Below the pieces are notes generated by a model. That model was given only the letters and a program-made list of their open reading frames with translations. It ran no database searches and was not told the DNA's origin. A stretch of DNA of 64,000 nt from Durusdinium trenchii. Its lineage: Eukaryota > Sar > Dinophyceae > Suessiales > Symbiodiniaceae. The stretch is taken from NCBI GenBank assembly GCA_963970005.1, contig CAXAMN010004002.1, positions 1,579,097 to 1,643,096 on the forward strand, given 5' to 3'. Both the position numbers and the translations under genes were made by a program. Of this stretch, positions 33,799-46,029 are shown piece after piece (positions within the stretch are counted from its first letter, which is position 1; the number at the start of each line of letters is the position of its first letter).

Positions 33799-33898
33799 CC
33801 CTAGGGATCCAAGTACCTTCTCAGAAGGTCATTGGAGACTATGTGTGTAGGCTTGGAGGGCCCAAGTACCTTCTGAGAAGGTATGTGGATCCCTAGGG
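33799..33898. mobile_element. Short inverted-repeat element, family B copy 1
   Basis: A 100-bp element bounded by CCCTAGGG at both ends, with arms running through GATCCAAGTACCTTCTCAGA and its complement. It is the inverted counterpart of the copy at 62661-62760, sharing the loop GGCTTGGAGGGCCCAAG. Confidence 0.8.
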
Positions 33899-34010
33899 TG
33901 TGTGTATATCGCTCATTTCTGGTTGATGCATTGCACCACCTACCATCCATCGGAAGCTCCGAACATGGCAAATTGGAGCCTTGTTGAACATGGCTTTAGG
34001 AGGACTACAC

Positions 34011-34108
34011 TCCCTGAAGTCATCATGGAAGTGTAGAACCACCTGATTGTGAAGGAAAATAGTTTATCCAACGGGCCATGCCATCCACTTTCATGATGAT
34101 TTCAGGGA
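34011..34108. mobile_element. Short inverted-repeat element, family C copy 2 (diverged)
   Basis: TCCCTGAAGTCATCATGGAA begins the left arm, and TTCATGATGATTTCAGGGA ends the right one. About 23 bases pair with two mismatches. The internal sequence AGAACCACCTGATTGTGAAGG resembles the family C loop. Confidence 0.65.
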
Positions 34109-34666
34109 CTAGTGTATCATGTAGTATCCCAATGATCCCCTCTGAAAAATGACCCACCGATTTGCTGGAGCAGGCCTGGGATAGAATTATGGATGTTCAC
34201 TCTGCAAGCATGGCCGCCATGACATGGTGCTGCTCGCAGGTGTGAGGAGGCTGGTGAAGATGCATCTTCAGATGCTTGGCTTCAGATTGCTCAGCCTAAG
34301 TAGCTGCGTAGCTAGCTCATGGCTAAGTAAGAAGCAGGCGCGTACTCATTGCTCTAATGATGAATCGACACATGAACAAGGTCAGGCTTTTTTTGGAGCG
34401 CCGCCTAATCTTTCGGTAGAGAGTTTCTCGGTGCTGTTGGAGTTTGCTCGCACGGGCATAGACGGCTTGTCATGTGCCTCCAAACGCTCATATTTTGTGT
34501 TGCCGGGAGAAGAAAAGGACATTACAGGAGCAAATGAGGCGGAACACACATGTTTTTGAGTACCAAGCTCCTGGTTCATCAGTTTCTCTCCAAGCTTCAA
34601 GCTTCTTTGCCGAACTGGGCCCTAATTGGTTGTTTGGCCCAACGTGTGCAACCGGCCGGCCCGCAG

Positions 34667-34749
34667 GATGCAGCCAAGGAGGTTTTGAAGCTGAAAGATT
34701 CGCTGAAGGTCGGCGCTGGGGACAGCGCCAACGCCGAAGAAGCAAACAG
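34667..34749 (+). CDS. Exon, charged helical peptide
   Basis: Between a CCGCAG acceptor and a tail ending AAACAG, the frame encodes DAAKEVLKLKDSLKVGAGDS then ANAEEANS. It has the same Lys/Glu/Ala helical style as the exons at 33650, 37672 and 41014. These may belong to one large intron-rich gene. Confidence 0.4.
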
Positions 34750-35679
34750 CTGCAGTGGTGGTTTTAGGTGTTAGATGCTTCCGTTCAACCTCTTTTAGGA
34801 TGCATGTCTCCGCTGACTAATATGTGCCACGTGAGTTGCAGCCACCCGCCAGCCAAAATTCCGAATGATTGGTCTATACCTCGGGATGCAGGTGGCTTCT
34901 CATGGTTTCTTATGGTCGCATTCAGTGATGAAGGGGCACTATGGTACTAACATGGTGTTTTCATCCAGTGTTTACAGATGTTGTCCTCCAGTTCATGGTT
35001 TAAACTACAGTGCATCGTGTGCTACTACCCGCATGGCCGAACCACTGTGCGATTGGTGTGGTAGAAGGTAGATGCCACTTGCAAGATTTGCCAGCGAGAA
35101 CCCTGAATCTAAAATCCTCCATCTTCGACTTCACCAACAGAAATGCGTCACTTCTATCCATAACCAAAAAGGAGGGCAAACCGCACCATTGTGGTGACCT
35201 TGGATCCAGACGTCAAACCAAACAGACCAAACCGCAGGGACCGGACCATCGGACCACGGCAGGCAGCCTCGGACGCGGAGGGCGGCGACTGGACGGAGCC
35301 CATCGACGAAGGCCGGGCGGAGCGGAGCGCTGGAGCCTCGGTCGCGGTGCGTTTCGCGGGCGGTGGAAACGAGGTTCTGTGGAAGCTGTGGAAGGAGATG
35401 TCGGATTTCCATGCAATTTCCATACCAGGAGTCCAGGAGCGAAAAACACAGCTATATATATATACCAGTATAGGAGCTAATTGATCTACTGTAATTGAAG
35501 AAGCTGGAAAGACATCAAATAAATTGAGATTCAAAAGGGCCGGTTCATGGGCGTCCTTTTCAAAAGGGGAGTTCTGAAAAGCTGAAAGCTTGGACATGGA
35601 CATGGCTTCGCCTCTGATCTCCTGCCAGAGTTAACCTCGCTGCACTGGTTCCTCGGTTCCTCCACGGGGTGACCCCCAG

Positions 35680-35762
35680 GCGCGGTGGAGATTTTTGAGC
35701 AGTTGGAGAAGTGGGAATGCAAAATGAAGGAGCATCGGTTTGATCGGGAGGTGGACCATCAG
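35680..35762 (+). CDS. Exon, charged helical peptide
   Basis: Bounded by CCCCCAG and a GTTTGT donor, this 83-nt block encodes AVEIFEQLEKWECKMKEHRF then DREVDHQ. Good borders and an amphipathic helix. Unrecognised. Confidence 0.5.
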
Positions 35763-35764
35763 GT

Positions 35765-37670
35765 TTGTAAACCTGCCGGGAGGTGGACATAATTGGGGTG
35801 CCTTTCGGTGTATTGACTAGTGATCTTTCGGAGACAGATGCTCTTTGGAGATGCTCGAGGTGCAGGAGCGATGGAGATCACTTAAGGATTGAAGGGTGTG
35901 AAGTTGTTGCATTCCATGAAGAAGATTGGCCTCCACATCGGTGCCTGACACAGATAGATCAAAAAAGGTGCTTAAGTCGGACTTCATGCATCACAACCGT
36001 CAACCGTCTTCGGCGGCTTGGACGCCACGCTCTCTAGATCGGGGTGCGCGGCTTGGACCGCTCTGTAGGCGTTTTTTTGGGAGTTCAAAGTCGTCCATTG
36101 GAGATGGTCGTTGGAGATGATCGCTTAATTAAAGGACGTCAGTTCTACTGGGCGTCTGATGTGATCTATGATGATCTATGTCCGGGATCTACCTTACTCA
36201 CAGCGGCATGGTGACTCCTTTAAACCCTCTAAGGAGAGGACCAAAACACACGGTTTTGATATGTGTTGATCATCGAACTCTTCCCAGTGAGGTTTTACAT
36301 CCAACCCAACTGGGTGATCCAAATTCCCCCCTACAGGTCCAAAGACTCAGTAAAACTTGGTATTCTACCTCCTTCAATCGTGTTTTTTGTATGACAGACT
36401 CCAGTTTTCACGAGGTCATTGACCTGTAGGGCTCGACCTTTTCAGGAGAATCAGGAGGTGAGAGTGCACGAGGTCGAAGGCATGATCGAGCCACTCGGCG
36501 GTTGGAGCACGCGTGCCGCGGTTGGAGCACCTGTGTCCACAGGGGGGGCGGGTAGCCTTAAGAAGAACATACATGCATGTTTGAAAGAGTTTCTTTCAGC
36601 AACAGATCCTTTTTTCGGATGCTGGGCATTTGTTTAACGCGTCTTGCTTCAACCTACGATCCTTCCGTCTCACAGGATGAGGATATATACTGTACAGTAT
36701 AGAACCTCGCGTCTCGCGCCTCGCACACAAAAGTGCGTCGACCACGTCTCGCCGAGGTACGTGGAGAAGAAGTGGACGGGTCTTTCAAAGCTGGGCAAGT
36801 GACTTGGCCCAAAGTTCGATCGGCCCCCAAGTTCGCTCGTTACGCGCGGGTCGGCGCATCGACTCGGCGCATCCGTTCATAGCAACAAATCGCGGGTCAG
36901 CAACCAAATGGCCTTCGATTCCATGTTGAAGTTCAACTGGTCAATCCTTCCAACCATCCTGGATCCCACCACTGGGCCTCCTTGGCAGGCATGCTATGTC
37001 ATGTTCATGTTTTTGTGGTTCTACACTCCCCGAAATGATCCGTGGTGACTGGTGACATCCCGTGGATGGCATGGACCTGGATGACCAGGTGTTCACTCCA
37101 CCCATGTGAGTTTTTCCGAGTTCTGTGGAGTTCTATTCTTGTTCTGGGGACGTCCAATCCTCTCAACATCTTCGCTTCGAGCCGGTCCCGACAGTCCAAC
37201 ATCGGGACAGACACCGGTGGCGTGATTTTTTCTCTTCGTCAGACACCGACCTGAAGGTGACCTGCTGAAGGGGTCCTTGGGTGACGTTGATTTGCCCATA
37301 TTTTCTCTATGGTCCTATTCTATGGGTGGTGAATCTCCTTGGGAATATATTGATATTTTCTCCTGGCTTCCTAAACAGAACATCCGAGAAATTGGTCCAT
37401 GCGGAATACACCAAGCCTTTGGGAGTGCTTGATTGGGGCGAAACACATTTAAAACTTCTTTGCACTTGGAAGTAAAACTTGGAGGTGATGCATCGGCATT
37501 CCAGTGACGCATTTGGATTTGTTTTCATTTTTTCCGCCTTCTAGCGCGTAGTGTCAAAAGAGAATCCCCGACAAAGGTTCAAGATTATCCGTTAAATATC
37601 AAATGCTGAAATGTAGACCCCAATCCCATCCATGCAGATATATATATATATATATCTTGGCCTCTCTCCA
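35765..37670. other. No exon supported
   Basis: About 1.9 kb. Short frames are present but none shows coherent coding signal with borders. A (TA)n run at about 37638-37654 lies at the right end, just before the next exon. Confidence 0.45.
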
Positions 37671-37671
37671 G

Positions 37672-37777
37672 GTTTACTGCAGCAGTTCTGGAAAAGGCCA
37701 AGCCCTTGGTGGAGGCAGTGAAGCAAAAGAACAAGGAACTGGAGCAGGACACAGTTGCAAAACCTGGTTCCGTGTGA
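37672..37777 (+). CDS. Exon, coiled-coil-like peptide
   Basis: After a polypyrimidine CTCTCTCCAG acceptor the frame encodes FTAAVLEKAKPLVEAVKQKN then KELEQDT. It then either splices at GTTGCA or reads on to TGA (37775-37777). Heptad-like spacing of Leu/Val suggests a coiled coil. Confidence 0.5.
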
Positions 37778-38238
37778 CTTGTGTGCCAAGATGATCAACA
37801 TGTGTTACCCAACGAACCACACACACACACATGTGCTTTCCTGAAGGGAGAGCAGTGGAGTTGGAAGGGTGGAGTGGTAACACGGTACCTGTGAATGTGG
37901 TGAAATCAACCAAGAGAGGTTATATAAGTGACCCTACAGGACCCTACTGGGGTATATATGGGATCTTGTAGGATAGTCTATAGGGTTCAGCAACCTTTTT
38001 TGGAAGTAATGACACCCAACAGATCTCATTGAAGATCACGACGTGCTTGCCCGGCACGACTTTGAGTGTGTCAGTTCCAGTTTCTTACAGGAAAGGCGTA
38101 GCCACCGGGAAGGAAGCAATCTGACCAGAAAACACTCAGCAAGCAGACCAGTCTGGGCCGCCTGCACAGCCAAATACCCGGCTTCATAAGGCAGAGGTAG
38201 ACAGCACATTTGTGCTGGGGTGATCTGGGGTGTACTTA

Positions 38239-38284
38239 CTGTCGTGACCCCCGAAGGCCTTCTGTCGTGACCCCCGAAGGCCTT
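38239..38284. repeat. 23-bp tandem duplication
   Basis: The unit CTGTCGTGACCCCCGAAGG plus CCTT occurs twice without spacer (38239-38261, 38262-38284). No mismatch between copies. Confidence 0.9.
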
Positions 38285-39098
38285 GAACAAAAATCGATCG
38301 CTACGTCGCACACTTCTGTACAACACCAACGGTTTTTCAATCTCACATGGTTTAGAATGACTGGGACCACTGTCAATGGCCACATCCCATCAATGAAACA
38401 GAGCTTAACCCACAAAACATACCAGCAGGCATGGACACTTGCATTCGGAGCCAATCCTAAACAACATGTCCATCGATAAACTGTTTAGTTCGCAAACCAG
38501 ACAAAAAATCATGCGCCCATGGTCGCTTCAGAACATCCATCATGTACATCCTCACACATGTGTGCTTTTCACACACAGAGGCCCCCCGGAGAAAAGACAT
38601 TGAACCTGTGAAAGAAAAGACTATCTATCTATCTGTATATTTTTTTAATCCGGCGCTTAACAGATCCATTGGTTGGAGGGTCGTAATCTAATGCTGCACA
38701 GCACCATTTGGACTGTACAAGGAATTGCCTTCCCGAAGTTGACCTCCGAGCCTTTGCCCGTCCCATTTGCTCGGTGAGGACAAGGAACTGAGGGATGCGG
38801 TGTTCATGCAGCTAGTCCTGCAAGTGGCGTCAGCTTAGTCCCGCAGTGGCCCAGTCAGCTTAGTCCCGGATGCGTAAGAAGTCCGTGCATGGTGCGTTCA
38901 CCATGGTTCACCGTTCCACCGGATCAATTGAGCCACCCGTGGGATCCGGCTCCACGCGCTGCGTCGGTGGACGTTCCAACCCGTGTCGGTACCGATGTGC
39001 GTCGTCCGAAGGTCCGAAGGCCAAGCGCTTGGGGATCCGACCTCGACCGGTGGGTCCGATCTTCTTTGGGGGGGGGGTTCATGGTCGTTGACGTCATA

Positions 39099-39209
39099 CC
39101 CCAGGGATCCGTTTTCGTACCGAACCTCAGGTACGGTGAGGAAGGAGAGTATTGTAGGCGCCAGGAGGGCCCAGTCGTACCTTTTGAGGTTAAGTATGTG
39201 GAATCGGGA
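39099..39209. mobile_element. Short inverted-repeat element, family B copy 2
   Basis: It starts CCAGGGATCCGTTTTCGTAC and carries ACCTCAGGTACGGTGAGG, shared almost exactly with 48469-48583. The right arm is more diverged (TTTTGAGGTTAAGTATGTGG). A further, weaker relative lies at about 39861-39990. Confidence 0.75.
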
Positions 39210-39211
39210 TA

Positions 39212-41010
39212 GTCGTACTGAACCTGTCTCAGCACACAGGAGACCGGGCCGACCAGCGGCGCCGAAGACGTGGGTTTTGTGAGAAGCAATGTTGGATGAG
39301 GTGCCATGGTGGATGAGAGATGGTCACCCCAAAAAAATTGAGCTGGCAATGAAAGCGCTGTCGAAACTGCATTTCGTCGCGCTAGCCGGTTTCTACCAAG
39401 AGGTGGGCCCAGCCTTGTCCCCGTAGACAAGACGTTGATGTGGGAGGCATCTGGATGTGGGAGCAACAGCAACAGCCAAGAAAGGTCACACAATTTAACT
39501 GTAGTCGGTTTCCCCAGCGAACGACCCAGTCCGGCCACTAGGATGGATTTGGTCAATGGTGTGGTGACCACCTATGTCTCTTGGCTGCAATGAGGCGGGC
39601 TAAGGAGGCGTCCCTTAAGAAGGTGCCCCCGCATATTGCACACATCATTGCACGTCATTGCACACACACACACACAATCCGACTCACTCTCTTGAACCGG
39701 CCGGCTGGCTTCAGTGATTGGAATTTTGAGGATGTGCACCAAAGAAGATGAACGCCATGTATCCTTCCAGTCGGGTCATCAGGAGTTGGCTCATCCCCAC
39801 TTCACAGGGAATCGCTGGGTTTCATCGAGTGAATCGCTGGTGGTGTAGATTTCTGTGACAAGGTCCATACCAAGTACCTTCTCAGGTACGGTGATTGGAG
39901 ACACATGTCTGATCTGGTATGTGGGTTTCGAGGGTCAAGTCGTACCCAACCTGAGGTTCGGTACGACTGGATTACTATAGGGATAGGCAGTGCCAGCACC
40001 TCTTGTCTCCGATGTGCGGATGGGCCCGAGGGGCGGCTAAAGACCGCGGTTTTCCTGGTGGATGCCAACCGTTCGAAGGTTTTGGAGAGAACCAGTTTGT
40101 TGTTGTTGTTGTTGGGCCATGTTGTTTATCAAGTTGTTTGCTAAGAATCTTTTCAATATATTAGTGACTCACGTTTTCAAGATAACACATCATATCGTTA
40201 AGGAAAAACATATTGTCCGGTGTCTCTCATTGTTTGTTTTGTGAGCGTGGCTCAGCCAAAGTGCCAGGCACGACCTCACTGGCTCAGGCACGACTCGTCC
40301 CTGGATATGTTTATTCAACATGTCTCCAGTCTCCATGCAGGATACCCGGACACCCAGTTCGACCCTTTGATGTGTTCGATGTGTCGCGTGTCGTTCACAG
40401 ACCGCCCAACAGGCGCTTGGAAGCATCCCGAAATGGCCATGGCCATCGCCACTCGAGCCTTCCGAGCGCCCACCGCACGTTCTTCACCCGTTGGACGAGG
40501 GCGTTGATCAGTTTTAATCCGAGGCGTTGATCGGCTTCACCATTCCGGAATTCGTCATCCAGGCAGCCGGTGGAATTCGGGCGGATGTGTGGATGTGTGT
40601 CGAATCACCCCAACCCTGAGCGGACGAGAACAACCCACCAACCTCAAGTGATTCATGTATCGATGTATGTCGAAGGGTTGGAAGATTGGGGTTCCGCTCA
40701 GAGCTGGAGAGAAGCCGCTCGGCCGCGCGGACACGTTTACCGTGTGTTGTTCTCGATTTCGTGGGGGCCATGCACAGCCATAAAAGTTAGGCAAGTCTTG
40801 TATCTGCGTGGTCTTCCCAAATTACTCAGACTTCCAGTATCCCTACTACCCGGGTTTGGAGGGTAGTTACGGCTAAAGGGTTTTAAACTTACCACGCAAC
40901 GGACAAGACTGCTGCCTCAAGAGGCCTTTCCTGCTGCTGTGATCCCGACCATCTCCCGCTCGGCTCGCTGGGGGTCGAGCCCGCCCGCGCCTGTCGGGTG
41001 ACCGTCGACC
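39212..41010. other. No exon supported
   Basis: About 1.8 kb. It contains a (CA)n run near 39659-39675, a diverged family B hairpin near 39861-39990, and short TTG repeats near 40099. Short frames on both strands lack splice-like borders. Confidence 0.45.
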
Positions 41011-41013
41011 CAG

Positions 41014-41097
41014 GGCAGCGACGAGGTGGAGGTTCAATTGGAAAAGCGCATCCCACGTTGGGAAGCCGGGCGTGACATCGACAAGGCGGGGGAAGAC
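41014..41097 (+). CDS. Exon, charged peptide
   Basis: Exactly 28 codons between an ACCCAG acceptor and a GTGAGG donor encode GSDEVEVQLEKRIPRWEAGR then DIDKAGED. Clean borders and phase 0 at both ends. Unrecognised. Confidence 0.5.
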
Positions 41098-41437
41098 GTG
41101 AGGGAGTGGGTTCTGTGTGAGGGTGAGGCGGAGATAAGACGTGAGTGCGGACGGGACGGCCGTGACGGGGGGGTCCGAAGAGAAGAGAGACATTGGTGGG
41201 TCCGGGGATCAAGATCAGGGTCCCCAAAGATTCGAATTTATATATATATATATAGACAGCAACCGTTCCAAAGGATTCCGAAGGGACTAGACACCACCCC
41301 TTTGTGACTCCTGGCAGTTGTTTTTCATGCGGCATTTCAAGTTGGGGTGGTTTGGTTCGACGAAACAGCGAGTGGATGAGTGTGGCACTCGCTTTTCCAA
41401 CCATCATCGCCTCAGCCATTCAAACAAGCACTAGTCA

Positions 41438-41752
41438 CTACCTGGTACCTCTGAAGAGTGATAATTATCACTCCGTTGTGTAATTGTCAATCTTTTGGAT
41501 AGTGGTGTGACAAAAAGCACTCCGGAGTGGAAAAAATCAGTCCAACCACAATTGCGTTCAGATTGCCTTCGCAGAGCGTTCACTTTGCGTTCAATCAACG
41601 TTCGCTTTGCGTTCAAGAGACGTTGCGGAGCAACAAAAACCATTCTGGAGCAACTATTCTCACTCCGGAGTGCTTTTTGTCACACCAGTGTCCAAAAGAT
41701 TGATAATCACAAAACGGAGTGATAATTATCACTCTTCAGGGGTACCAGGTAG
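41438..41752. mobile_element. 315-bp element with about 91-bp terminal inverted repeats
   Basis: CTACCTGGTACC at 41438 and GGTACCAGGTAG ending at 41752 begin arms of 91 and 92 bp (41438-41528, 41661-41752) with few mismatches. Each arm contains the palindrome GAGTGATAATTATCACTC and ends in CACTCCGGAGTG-type sequence. The 130-bp centre has repeats of TTTGCGTTCAA. No frame encodes a transposase, so it would be a non-autonomous element. No clear target-site duplication. Confidence 0.85.
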
Positions 41753-41916
41753 CTTGTGTAAGCTAGAAGTACCCTCCAGAGTCAAGTTTTCAAGTTTTCT
41801 GTCGTTCTCAGGTGTAGTTCTGTGTAGTTCTCGTACAGTTCCCATTTGCCACGAGAGTTCACCTTTGGGTGTCAACACATGGGTCCGAACTCGTGGCCGT
41901 GCCAACTCGTTCTGGT

Positions 41917-42015
41917 CGAGTCCGCTGACTCGGTCGAGCAGGAGTCGGAGCTGGGGAAGAAGATCCAGGCGCAGATCGAGAAGCTGCAAGAGGCCATGCC
42001 ACAGATTCAGTTGAT
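41917..42015 (+). CDS. Possible exon, coiled-coil-like
   Basis: The frame reads VESADSVEQESELGKKIQAQ then IEKLQEAMPQIQ, helical and charged. An acceptor at GAGCAG (41941) or GTCGAG (41920) is possible; the donor is unclear. Style matches the neighbouring exons. Confidence 0.4.
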
Positions 42016-42318
42016 TTGTGCCTCGCCCATGGCCCGCGGGGTTGGTTTTTTTCCACGCACCATCGCTAGCTATAGTGGGATTAGTGGGGTGGTCAGGACC
42101 AGAGAAAGGAGGGAACTGTGCGGAACCCTCCTGCGCACGTCGATTTCACCTGGAAAAGACGGACCAAGGCTTTGGAACTGACGCCTGCAGGCATGACTAA
42201 ATCAATTGCCTTTATGCCTTTGGTGGACGTGGTCAGTGTTCGCAAGAACTAGAGGGTGGGTTCGGTTCTCGGTGTAGGGGTTGGGCCGTTGGGCCCCGTT
42301 GGGCCTTCTCAGCCTGGT

Positions 42319-42414
42319 TCTTCAAAGTGACCGAACTTGATAACCTGGTTGGTTCGGTCACTTAAGCCTCCAACAGGGTCACGAATAGGAACCTTCAAAA
42401 GGTCACTTTGAAGA
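42319..42414. repeat. Nested hairpins
   Basis: TTCAAAGTGACC near 42321 pairs with GGTCACTTTGAA near 42401-42412, and an inner pair, AAGTGACCGAAC to GTTCGGTCACTT, spans 42325-42363. Confidence 0.65.
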
Positions 42415-42460
42415 AGCTGGAGGATGTCTCAGTCTTTAACTTCTTAATTCTAAATAGTAA

Positions 42461-42551
42461 CTACCTGGACCATCCTGTCGGGGTGCCACTGGAAGCCTAG
42501 TGGAGTAGTGTGGGGTAGCCCAGCCACACCCCGACAGGATGGTCCTGGTAG
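42461..42551. repeat. Hairpin element, single copy
   Basis: The left arm CTACCTGGACCATCCTGTCG (42461) pairs with the right arm ending CGACAGGATGGTCCTGGTAG (42551), 25 bp with one mismatch. The CTACCTGG/CCTGGTAG ends resemble those of the 315-bp element at 41438. Confidence 0.8.
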
Positions 42552-42617
42552 TATTTATTACCAGCCTGGTTCATCAAATTGACCTTTGGTTTGGGGATGC
42601 CACAGGGTTAGAATTAG

Positions 42618-42841
42618 GCCTGGTACTGGAGAAGGCCACGGGCTCCAAAAAGGTCTGGAAAAAGGAGAGGCTTCTCGCCCAGTCGGTGTTTGGGTTCTGG
42701 TCGGCCAGCTTGGCCAATCAATCCACGCCCAGACTCGTGCAATCCCGAACAGAACTCGCCTTGGCTTCGTGTGAGTTCCGCTCGTCCCGGTCCATGGAAG
42801 CCATGGCCCTCAAAGGGCTGACCAATGTGCTTGACAAACAG
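42618..42841 (+). CDS. Exon, 224 nt
   Basis: Between an ATTAG acceptor and a GTGGTG donor the frame encodes LEKATGSKKVWKKERLLAQS, then VFGFWSASLANQSTPRLVQS, then ALKGLTNVLDKQ. It is the longest exon candidate in the right half with usable borders. Basic at the start. No domain recognised. Confidence 0.45.
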
Positions 42842-43091
42842 GTGGTGCTGCTCCACCAACCCTCGTTGGTACCAGAGAGTTCATGGATCTTTTGTGTGGT
42901 AGTTTGTTGGGGGGGTTCAGAGAACCCAGTTGAGAGGCTGCCTTGAATACACACCATCTTTTGGGTAGTTTGATTTCCCACCTAAAATCTCCACATAGAT
43001 CATAGTCATCATAGACTACCACAATGAGTTACAGGGGTTGGGTAGTCATTGTCATGTAATTACTTGAAGTATATACATAACATTACATAAC

Positions 43092-43203
43092 TATATATGT
43101 ACCAGCACCACCCAGTTCGGGTGGTTTATAGACCCCCCTGAAGATGTATTTTCCATCTAATAACCACCCTTTTGGTGGTGCTGGTATATATATATATATA
43201 TAT
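43092..43203. mobile_element. Hairpin inserted in a TA repeat
   Basis: TACCAGCACCACC at the left pairs with GGTGGTGCTGGTA at the right, with continuing partial pairing inside. Both flanks are TATATA runs, so the element lies within, or generated, a (TA)n microsatellite. Confidence 0.7.
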
Positions 43204-43703
43204 AGCGTTGGAGAGTCGATCCTGTAATGAGCATCACATGTACAACAAGTGTTGCATCCTGCAGTTACGGTAAGTTCTGGAATCCACGACCTAGATGGTT
43301 CAGAGTCTTTTGGAGAATAGGAGAATGGGAAATGACATCCCCGAATGACCTAGCAATCCCTGGATTGAATTCCATCAGCCCAATTTATTCTCCGGTTCGC
43401 GGCCAGTTATTTCCTGAGGCAAGGAGAATCCCAAGTTTAGCTTCGAAGATCAAAGAGCGCCCCAGAGGCACTAGTGAGAGGAAGCTGCTTTTGGAGGGCG
43501 AGTGGTGGGGCCCCAAGAAAAATTACATTCAAAACGGTCCAAAACCCTTTGGAAACAGACGAACAACTGGAAAACCGGATCAAGATACACGGGCTTTGGA
43601 ACTTGCCTCGTGAATGCCCTTGGTCGAGACTCACGTTATTTTCTTTGCTTTTTCTTATTTTGGTTCTCCTCCTGGGAAATGGGTTGTGTCGGACTCTGTG
43701 AAG

Positions 43704-43799
43704 CAGCAAAATGGATCCTTTGTTCGCTTGGTGCTTGGCGCAGAGAAACCTTGCAGGATAGGAGCCATGCTGAGCCACGCCACAAGACTTTTCGCTGAA
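43704..43799 (+). CDS. Possible exon
   Basis: The frame QQNGSFVRLVLGAEKPCRIG then AMLSHATRLFAE ends before a GTTTGC donor; acceptors GTGAAG or AAGCAG precede it. Protein-like in this frame only. Unrecognised. Confidence 0.4.
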
Positions 43800-45890
43800 G
43801 TTTGCTGCAGCCTATATAACTACCATTTTCATGATTTTTTGGCACTGGATCGTCAATTGAGCAGTTGAGAGTAATCCATAGGTACTGTCGGTACTGTGCT
43901 ATATTGGTTAAGGAAGAGTGATGTAGAGTCGTCAAAACACGCCAGGGCAACATTTGAAACGTGTTGATAAGATAAAACTCTTTGAACTAATCATGGACGT
44001 GGAAACTGGTCTCTTGGATGCCTTGGACAACAATTTTCCTTTGTATGCAAGCATGTGATTTTCCAGTTCCATGTTAGTGAGAGTAATTTGTCTACATATT
44101 CACCTGGTAAATCACCTGCGACCGGCCTTGAGGGAATGGATTCATCTCCTGCAATTGATTGAACATGGTGCAGTTTGATCAAGGATGGTACTGTTTACCA
44201 GGTGAATATGGCCCACATTCTTCTAATGCTAGTGTGCTTTGAGTCAACTGTTTAGATCAACATATTGATGATGATTTGTTTCCTGGTTTGGTTGTTGCAC
44301 AACCCACCGACCCTGTGTTGATGGCCTTTTCAGTGGGAGAAGGGCCTGAACCCCAATTCATTGTTTGCTCGGTTTGGGAAAACCATCCAACGTGGTAACC
44401 CTTGAGCTCACTACAGCGCAGTTACCCGATGCAGACTGACATGAAGTCAAACACTCGACGACGGATTTGTATCTGAGCCGGTAAAGCTCTTCAGTCGGGC
44501 GTCGAGGAATGCAAGGAGACCATCAACATGAAAGCCACCCTTTTCGCTGGTGCTGCGTGTGACTCAGATTTTGGAAGATTTTGAGTGGATTGCGTGGCGA
44601 AGTGTGGGGAGCTACAGGGTCAAGGTCGTGGAACTGCAACGAGTCCTGTTAAGGCTTTAAGACCCTTGTAAAGAGTCAATGACGGTGCTGAGACTCGCAA
44701 ATGCCATCAGGATTTACAGCAGGGGTGCTCAGTGTTGAGACATAAGGATTGTGCTCACTCCAGTTGGAGGGCAGCATGTATTCAGATATCGACCACGCAT
44801 GGCCATGCAAGGGTCCGTGTGTTTTCTCCTTCATCGAACGTGGGAGTGTGTAAAGAGGGTGGCCTCCAGCTCCGTGGCAGCTGTGGAGGTTCTAAAGCTT
44901 GTGGGAAACCTGGGAAACCCACAACAAAATTCCACTTGACTCATCCATCATCCAGAGCTCCTCGCTTGGCCTAGCATGCAAGAAGCCTGCTATCATTAAC
45001 TGTCAACTGTTAGCCAAAGTCTGGTGTAAGTGCGCAAGGGAAATGGCCCTCGCTGACCACATTAATATTTGGAGTCGGACAGCTGTGAGTCACGAATTCC
45101 AATGGACCTCCTCAAGTCGGAGGATGTCTTAGGGTGTCCTGATCCCCATTGTGTTGCCATTCTACGCGTGTCCCGGTCCCACCTGCAAATCCCAGAGCTC
45201 GCCTCAGTGAAAAGCACACACGTCGTTGATCTGATTCCCTCATCAGGAGATCCATCATGGTCGCCACCGCCTGCCGCCCCCCAAACCACCTTCACCACGG
45301 GTCCGCGGCCGCCTTCAAACGCCGTACCCTTCACGCTTGGCCAGGCGCCATCAAGGGCAACACGGAGGAGTTGGCGCTTCTTGGCTGGATGCCGTTCGCC
45401 CTTTCCGGGGGCCCAGGGCCCTGCGTCCCTTCCTCCCTTTCGTGTCCCATCCTCGGACGCCGCAGCTTTCGTGTTTCGCCCGGACGCGCGAGGTTCGATG
45501 TTTGAGGGCTCAGACCTCGCAGGGGGACGAGTTGGGGTGGTGAACATCCGCTGACAGATGACGAGTGTGAATGGCAGTCATTTATAGTGCGCGGATCTCG
45601 AACATGGACGAAGATGGCATTGGTGCTCATCTACGAAGATCTTTGAGCCGATAGGTGCTACAAGACGAGGTACACCTCCCTTCGCTTGGACATCTCCTCA
45701 TGATACCCATCATTTGTGGCAGGGCTTGCCAAGACCCAAGACCCACGTCTGGGAAGGACGCAGTCTTTTTTCAGCACTGTGACGTGCAGGAGGGTGCGCC
45801 TCCTATCACATACAGAGTCATCTAAAGACATAAGAAGGAAGCAATATATTTTACTTAGTTACTGTTGATACTATACGAGGCACTCCGGAG

Positions 45891-46029
45891 TTGGTGTCGA
45901 TCAACGCCAAGTCGTCTCCATTTTCACCCCAAATCTGTCCAAAACGGTGGCCGATGGAAGACGCTGACTTGACGTTGCAAGGCGTTGGTGCCGACCCGTT
46001 GAAGGCCTTCGGTGGAGTGATGGCCGCAG
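45891..46029 (+). CDS. Possible exon
   Basis: After CCGGAG the frame encodes LVSINAKSSPFSPQICPKRW then MEDADLTLQGVGADPLKAFG, ending at a GTCAGG donor. The next block (from 46191, after TTACAG) can be read as MIAKAEEEFKKGEASFFDTE or in another open frame, so phase does not settle the join. Confidence 0.35.
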
